From: Tretioscincus oriximinensis
Taxonomy: Eukaryota; Chordata; Lepidosauria; Squamata; Gymnophthalmidae
NCBI GenBank assembly: GCA_022410635.1
Contig: JAJVDF010000001.1
Location: forward strand, 14,717,566-14,781,565
Direction: 5' to 3'
DNA: 64,000 nt
Under the pieces are notes generated by a model. It did not search any database, was not told the origin of the DNA, and was given only the letters and a program-made list of their open reading frames with translations. The stretch's first letter is position 1. Every line of letters starts with the position of its first letter. A program made the translations under genes and the position numbers. Positions 57,793 to 64,000 of this stretch are shown here, one piece after another.

Positions 57793-59967
57793 CTAGGTTT
57801 CAATGTGGGGAACATTAATAAGCATATCTTCCTCCCAGCAGCCTGATGAGGTAATGCCCACAGTTCTGCCTTTTCATTCCATGCAACTTGTGAAACAACG
57901 TTCTGGAATGTGGGCTTGGAGAATGTGAAAGAGATCAAAAGGAAGAATGTTCTGCATGGCCACCCAGCATGAGGCGCTTGCTTACCAATGTTATCTTGAG
58001 TATCTGGCTGAATGTAATGTCACTTCTACAAATGTTACCATTGGCCTTGGATTCACTTATTGTAAATTCAGGAACTTGGCAAAATCCTTACATATCAGCA
58101 CAGACAGAGGAGCATAAGAGGAGCCTTGCTGGATAAGGCCAACAATCTGGAAGTGTCCAGCAAAAATGAAGTTTTATCAACATGACAATGGACATCAAAA
58201 ATCCATTTAATCTCTTAGTTTTTCCTGGAGCTGGGCAGCTGAAATCTTATTAAACTCTTTGGTCCTTTCCACACATAGACTGCATGCCAACAGGCTAATT
58301 AAAATGGGACTCTGTCAGCACTCACTCCAGTTTAAACCAAACAGAAAACAATTTGGGTCAGTTTTTTCCCCACAGGTAAAGCTTAGGTAAAGATTCCTCC
58401 AGTGGAACTGGACTAAAACCAAGGAATAATTAATACTTGTCTCTGTCATGGTTTCTGAATAGCTGCCACACCACTGCAATGGGCAAACTGTGATCAGAGC
58501 TTCATTTCCAAGATAGACATTTGGGCAACCTCAAAGGAAAGTAAACCTCTGCCTCTGGAACAAACACAATGAAAATGTGCAAACAACAAACCCAGCAAAA
58601 CCAAAAAACCAGCAAAACCTGCACTTTCAGATCAGTCACACCCTGCCTAGTTGCTGCAAAGAACAAGTTGGAGAGATCTGTGCAAAGATATTAAAGGCTC
58701 AATATGGCTTTACACACTCGCTTTGGATTGGCTCCCTAGTCTGATGGTTCCTCCCAGATTTAACCCTGTTTGCTGGCTCCAGTGGGGCAGGTTAATCTAT
58801 TTTGGAAGGAAGGAAAAAAGAAATGGGATTCAATTCAAACTCCGTCTTCTCCGTTCCCAAGCGGACTCTTTTCTGAAGAGGGGACGAGACCGCAGGTCCT
58901 TTCTGCATGGTTCCTTGGTCAGAGATTGGTAGCGCTCACGGTCCAGGCTCCACATCAGCAGGAATGGAAGGAGATGCTGGTCTCATTCCCTCTTATAAAC
59001 AGTGTACTATCAGAAATTGAATCAGTTTCTGCTGATGTGAGCAGCATGACTGGATATGTGACCTGTTTCCAGTGGTATACTGCTTTACACTGCATGGCTA
59101 GAAATAAGACTGCTGTCCTCTTTCTGTTCCTACCTGTGCACCAAGACCTGGACAGAAAGTGCTGGGCTTGGGAGAGAGGAGAAAGTGGAGGGATGGGTGG
59201 GAACTGCTTTATACCCCATTTTTATTAGACACTCCAAAATAAGAGGATATGTGGTGGTCCTATAGATTGGGAAACAGAATTTGTCTGTGCAAACCCCCAA
59301 AATACTCTTCTACTTCTTCCACAATCATGTGTGGAAAAAGATTGAGCTGGTGAAACAGTCTTCAGATTATCTGATTTCTGGAAAGTCCAAAAAAGAGGGT
59401 TTGTCCAGAAATAAAATGGAAAGCAAAATTGTAGTGTAGGTTGTGGATTCTGTAGACAAATGGAAGATGGACTACATTAAAGGTGAGGTCGTAGCCTGGA
59501 CCTCATAGAGGTGCACATTAATGTGTCTATGTTTGGCCCCACATCCTATAGGTATTATTCATCTGCATGAGGCAAAGCATGGTCACCATCGTGTCCTCAT
59601 TGTGTTAATCAGTAGCCACATTTAAATGTGATTCCATCCTGGAGGGATCAACAAATCCTGGTCTTGTAGAGCCATGTCTCCATATTTGGGACTAGAGAGG
59701 GTTTTGAAAGCTTCACCATTTTACATCCATGATTCTTATCATGGGCCTCGCAGTGCAGACCCATGTGAGACCTGGATCTCTTCTTGGTCACTCTATGGAG
59801 GAGCAAAATGATTTCTTTAAATCATTTCCACTTGAGAGCAGATGAAGTGTTTGCCTCCTTCTTCCATTTGAAATGCCCAGACACAACTGGCAGACCACAG
59901 TTAAGACACAATGATGGACTTGATGGGCTGTGACCTGATCTCATGCTTAGATCAGGTTGATCTATAT

Positions 59968-60105
59968 CTAGCACTTTAGAGATCAACAGCATGGGCTTTT
60001 GTGGACAAGTCTACTTCCTTAGGTGTATCATGCTAAGTATCCTTTTCTCTAAGATGCCACGACTCCTTGCTTGTTGGACCCAGACTAACACGGTTATTTC
60101 TTTGA
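59968..60105 (+). mobile_element. Foldback element family, diverged copy
   Basis: 'ctagcactttagagatcaac' and 'gtggacaagtctacttcctt' form one arm; 'cccagactaacacggttatt' with 'tctttgaaa' is the unpaired end, as in the copies at 29,982 and 45,468. Confidence 0.6.
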
Positions 60106-61213
60106 AATTAGATGAATTAGTAGTGATCTGGGATATACCCTAAATGTAAGATTGTACTTACTTTTGACACAATCTACAGTTGAATCGTTTGAAGTACACT
60201 TCTCTTCAATCTTCTACTTCAACCAGGTTTTTTACAGATCATTTATGCATTTCAGCTGCCTTATGTATTCCTATTTCCAATTCTGGAAGTTATGCAATTA
60301 GCCAGAAGTCTCTTCTTGGTACTCAGTGTACTTTCAGTTTCCCCAGAGCCAATGGCCTTGTCAGACTACTTCATATGCTGTTTCTCACCTTTGGCCAACA
60401 GAACAATCCTGGAATCTATCAAGGCCAGGAGATATAGGAAGTGGACCTGAGGGGGAAATACTGGAAGACTTTGAAGTTTTGATCTGTTATATGTTAGGAG
60501 GGGATTACAGCCTGAGAAGAACAAAGAACTGTTATACATCAAAACTATGGCAAAACATACAGTTAGTAAGCAGCCCAACACAATGCTTTTATGTAGCATG
60601 TAACCTGTCTGTTGCTTACTAATGCCTATTGGAAATATTCTGTTTGATATAACTCAGGGTAAGAGCCCGCCATTCACATTCTAAGATCAAAGAATAAAGA
60701 TCTTTATTCAGATTCTGTAAGATCTTGGAGCGTGTCCTAGTAACTATTGTTGGGCATCATCATATTGTAGCCAGTTCCTTGTTGACTGCACGCAAAGCCG
60801 TATTTTGGGTGTATGGTGCCCTGTGCAGTCATTTATTTTACACACACACCCTCTTCCCTCAGATAAACTTCAGCATCCCTATTTGGTTACAGACTACCAT
60901 CAATAATGTAGTTCAGGTTTTATAATGATAAAAGCAATAAAAGCTATTTAACTTGCAGATACATAAGCAGTTGCTCATTGCCTTCTCTTAAGGAGAGGCT
61001 GGGTATTGAACTAGCAACTTTCTGCTTTCCAGGCACTTTGCTGTACCCCTGAGCTCCAGCCTCTCTTAGACCTTGTGGACAACTTCATACAATTTTCATG
61101 GCAGAGGGGCTGAAATGGTTTGCCATTGGCCACCTCTGAATATAGTTTAGAAATTGAACCAGAGTCATTTTAACAGCTAGAATATTCAAAAGTGAACCTG
61201 AAGGCTTAGAATG

Positions 61214-61301
61214 GGGGCCTTCCATAGACAACACTGCCCAGCATGTACATGGGCCCTGTTGTAAGATGCATCCCAAAATAAAACCTGGTGCTGGAAGGGC
61301 C
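61214..61301. repeat. Palindromic repeat, family 'GCACTAGGC', partial
   Basis: The right arm 'gatgcatcccaaaataaaac' with 'ctggtgctggaagggcc' is clear; the left arm is reduced to 'gggggccttccatagaca'. Confidence 0.5.
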
Positions 61302-62512
61302 AAAATCACTGACTCAAGGTAACCTGAAAGTCTGATCTGCCTTTAGGAAGCATCTTTGATGTAGAGGCTGAATGATTTCCGGCTGCATAATACGACTCTC
61401 TGCATCTGAAATTTAAGAATATGCTCTGGCAGACAGGCTTCTAACCTTGTTTTAATTAAGAATTCAAATAGCTGTTCTTGGCTTACAGTGTAGTACAAAT
61501 TAAGGTCTTTCAGTAAAGGGGTCCTGTGAGAGCCTAATTTGGGATAAAGACCTTTAGAAATTAAAGAGGAAAATTGTTGCATTTTTAATCCCATTTTGCC
61601 TTTTTAGAAATCAACTGTGATCCTGTGGAATGAAGAGGGAATTAAAAGCTGGAAAAGCCCATATTTTGATACCCTTGATCATATTTTTAGACAACGGAAA
61701 TGTTTTGAAGGGAAGACTACAACTCCCATGAGCCTCAGCTTCTTTTAAAAGTTTTAATCCTGTTTTTGTGCCTAATTCTTGATATGCCTATTCTTGATAT
61801 GCCTTTCCAATTCTGTGATCTACTCAAAAAGTCTTTCCTCATGAAGCTTCTGGGTCAGGATAGGACATCCTACCTTGAAACAAACAGCTTAATGAATGCT
61901 ATACTGAATTGCTGCTGGAGTGGAACTGGGCTGTCTACTTTCAGATAGCACATTCAGTTTCAGCCACAGCCTCCAGAAAGTCTTTGTGGGCAGTACTGAA
62001 ACTCCAGAGACCAAGAATGAAAACTTCTGGACTCCTGGAGGAAAAGAGATCCTCAAAGACCATGTTCCATCTCATAAGAATAAGGGTAGGACCTCAGCTC
62101 TCCTGCATTAGCGTGTCAATGGCAGCAGCCTAGCCCGGACTAGGTTTGGTCTACCACCCCATGTGGAAAGGCCAACAACCCTTTTTAAATGGGACAGCAG
62201 GGGTTTAGAATGGTGTTTATTCTCCATCATAATCTATACCAGAATCGGTAGCATATCTCAGATGAAATCAAACCACGGCACTGTTCATGTGGTATGACAT
62301 GAATGCCTTGGGCTGCAGAGGATTGCCCAATGGTACTAAGGTTCAGGATTTTTTTGAGGGGGGATGGCGGGGGCAGGGGGGGGAAGGCTGGCCAAAAGTG
62401 CCTTGCAGAATCAGTGGCCGCTTGGACCCAGTGCCATTTGTACAATTCATAAGCAAGTGCTGGAGAAAGAAATCAACAATGAGCCACTATGTTGGAGTAG
62501 GTAGGCTGTTGC

Positions 62513-62640
62513 GTAGGCTGACCAGATGACCCTTTTAGGGGTGGTGGTTGAAAACCCATTTTTGGGGTGCCTCCCAGTTTTTTCTGAGGAATTTTTTTTC
62601 AAAAAAGGATTTTTTTTTGTTTTTGAATTTTTTTTTCCTC
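62513..62640. mobile_element. hAT-like foldback MITE, one arm only
   Basis: 'taggctgaccagatgaccct' to 'gtgcctcccagttttttctg' is the left arm of the family at 22,434 and 30,508. The right arm is missing. Confidence 0.65.
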
Positions 62641-62690
62641 TTTAGCACTGAAGATAAACTAAAAGTATGTGCCCAGCATCTTAGAACCTA

Positions 62691-62854
62691 TTAGACTGAA
62701 CAGATGACCCCTTTGGGGGCCCCCTGAAAACCTGGTTTGGGGGTGTCTTCTGGTTTTTTCTGAGGAATTAAAAAAAATTTCCTCAGAAAAAATTGAGAAG
62801 CACCCCAAAACCGAGTTTTCAACCCCCCCCCAAAAGGGGTCATCTTGTCAGCCT
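62691..62854. mobile_element. hAT-like foldback MITE, complete but diverged
   Basis: Left arm 'actgaacagatgaccccttt' and right arm 'aaaaggggtcatcttgtcag' pair over most of 164 bp. No target duplication can be read. It lies 50 bp from the half copy at 62,513. Confidence 0.7.
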
Positions 62855-62884
62855 AGATGGGTGGTGTGCATTTTCGTAGATTAA

Positions 62885-63060
62885 TCATACTTTATTTACT
62901 TATTTACGTATATTTATATGTCATCTTATTCCTGAAGGTCTCTGGGTAGATCATAAAATAGTTAAAATAGAATAATTAACTTATTTTTTTTTAATTATTT
63001 GTGAATTTATATCCTGCCCTTGGGTTCCAGGGGGATAACAGGATCTTCAAAGCGAGGTGA
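62885..63060 (-). mobile_element. L2-type LINE or SINE 3' tail relics
   Basis: 'tttacttatttacgtatatt' with 'attcctgaaggtctctgggt', then a second 'aatttatatcctgcccttgg', are two degenerate 3' ends of the type at 182-235. Confidence 0.5.
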
Positions 63061-64000
63061 GTTTTGGAACAACCAAAAATGAAGGTGAACAGATGCATCC
63101 TCACCAGGTACCTGAACATGATGTGTCATAAACAGGTTTAGCCTAATCTCGTGTTACCAATTTTTAAAAACCTTGGTTACTGGTTCAGGTTCCAAACTAA
63201 CATGAACACTGGATTCTAGTTGTGTTCTTATAGTTCTTATATGTAGGAAAGTATCTCCTACGGAATTTGGGGGACCAAACTAAGCTTATTTGTTCCTTGT
63301 TTGGATTGTATGAGTTATTGCATGGGAAATGTAGAGTGCTACAACTTTAATGGGTGTAGGAAATCCATTTCAGGAGATGTTGCCTCAATAGGAATAAACA
63401 GGTAGGGGCACAAGGATATTAGCTAAAACCTTCATCCAGAATCCTCACAGGGCAAAATAGGCTTTAAAGAAACACAGTTCAGATCCCATGGTTCAAAATA
63501 TTCAGAAATAAAATGGAAAAATAGAAAGCCAACAACATTAAAAAAATTCATGTGAAACAAGTACCTAAATTTAAAATTCCAAAAATATAACATTTTTGTA
63601 CTGAATCTCAGTCAGAGAAAAAGGGAACCAGAACAAGCCGCCTGATATTTTTAGATGTTGTTTCCAAATCCTGGCTCTTTCTACTTTGGGATGTTTTAAG
63701 AGTGAACCTTTTTGCCATGGGTTCAGGATGGATTCTTCCAAACTCATTGCCATGGAAGGTTCCCAGGAAACGTCTGCTCTTTGCAATGGAGAAGAAAAAT
63801 GAAAACAAGATATTATGGACTGTGTCCAGAAACGACAGAGCCTGCTCCAAGGAATGTGTTGGTTTATTTTGGGTGGCATTGCTCTGTATGAGAGCTCTTT
63901 TCATGGTTGCTTTCAGGCAGATGAATCCAGTAAGGGCTGGAAGAAAAGAAACTGGATTGGAAACTGATCAGGTTTGCTGATGCCACAAAAGGGACTTCTG
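63061..64000. other. Intergenic, no gene seen
   Basis: No recognisable exon, RNA gene or repeat. Open frames of about 100 codons on the minus strand at 63,571-63,904 have no family resemblance. Confidence 0.55.

Larger units (their letters stand above)
57800..62510. other. Intergenic, no gene seen
   Basis: No exon recognised. Short CR1 relics at about 58,110-58,165 ('gccttgctggataaggccaa') and 59,910-59,945 ('gatggacttgatgggctgtg'), plus the repeats listed separately. Confidence 0.55.

Noticed and set aside
57491..57938. Poly-Glu/Lys/Arg frame on the minus strand and poly-Leu/Ser on the plus strand
   Set aside because: Microsatellite translation with no flanking gene structure.
58651..59228. 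Overlapping open frames of 93 and 152 codons
   Set aside because: No domain, no splice context and no family resemblance; consistent with chance.

Overview
The window is nuclear DNA from a vertebrate, most likely a squamate reptile (lizard or snake). It has split genes with GT-AG introns, a CpG-island promoter, and dense interspersed repeats: CR1, L2-clade and BovB LINEs, tRNA-derived SINEs, short palindromic DNA-transposon relics and long TTC tracts. BovB together with abundant CR1 and L2 is what points to Squamata; the species cannot be fixed from the sequence.

Layout. 1-3.4 kb is repeat-rich flank: a 5'-truncated L2 LINE on the minus strand, a mariner-type palindrome and a CR1 relic. A CpG island at about 3.5-4.3 kb drives NET1, a RhoA guanine-nucleotide exchange factor, read here as ten coding exons from 4,004 to 19,468 on the plus strand. 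The exons add up to 542 codons, the same length as the mammalian NET1A isoform, and end in the class I PDZ ligand ETLV. The 3'UTR probably ends near 21.15 kb. From about 21.8 to 33 kb I see only repeats, including two BovB fragments, and an assembly gap (32,737-33,196) beside a TTC tract.

From 33.5 to 48 kb lie three calmodulin-like genes, all intronless in their coding part and on the plus strand. The first is a 146-aa divergent calmodulin-like protein with a degenerate EF2 and a one-residue deletion in EF4. The second is an 80-aa half-calmodulin with two canonical EF-hands. The third is a 149-aa conserved CALML3-type protein with four canonical EF-hands. The order NET1 then CALML genes matches the human 10p15 order NET1-CALML5-CALML3, so this is a conserved neighbourhood with lineage-specific change in the calmodulin-like genes. 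Between them sit a nearly full-length L2 LINE, SINEs (one inside another), a CR1 and a second gap (45,987-46,323).

48-64 kb contains no gene I can support. It holds an L2 LINE split by a CR1 insertion (about 53.3-57.5 kb), a TTC tract of about 240 bp, and palindromic repeats.

How the genes relate: NET1 links GPCR or TGF-beta type signals to RhoA and actin. The CALML proteins are calcium sensors whose mammalian relatives are epithelial and keratinocyte proteins. No direct functional link is visible; the association is positional. The most unusual items are the two atypical CALML genes and a set of foldback repeats whose arms carry copy-specific matching changes.
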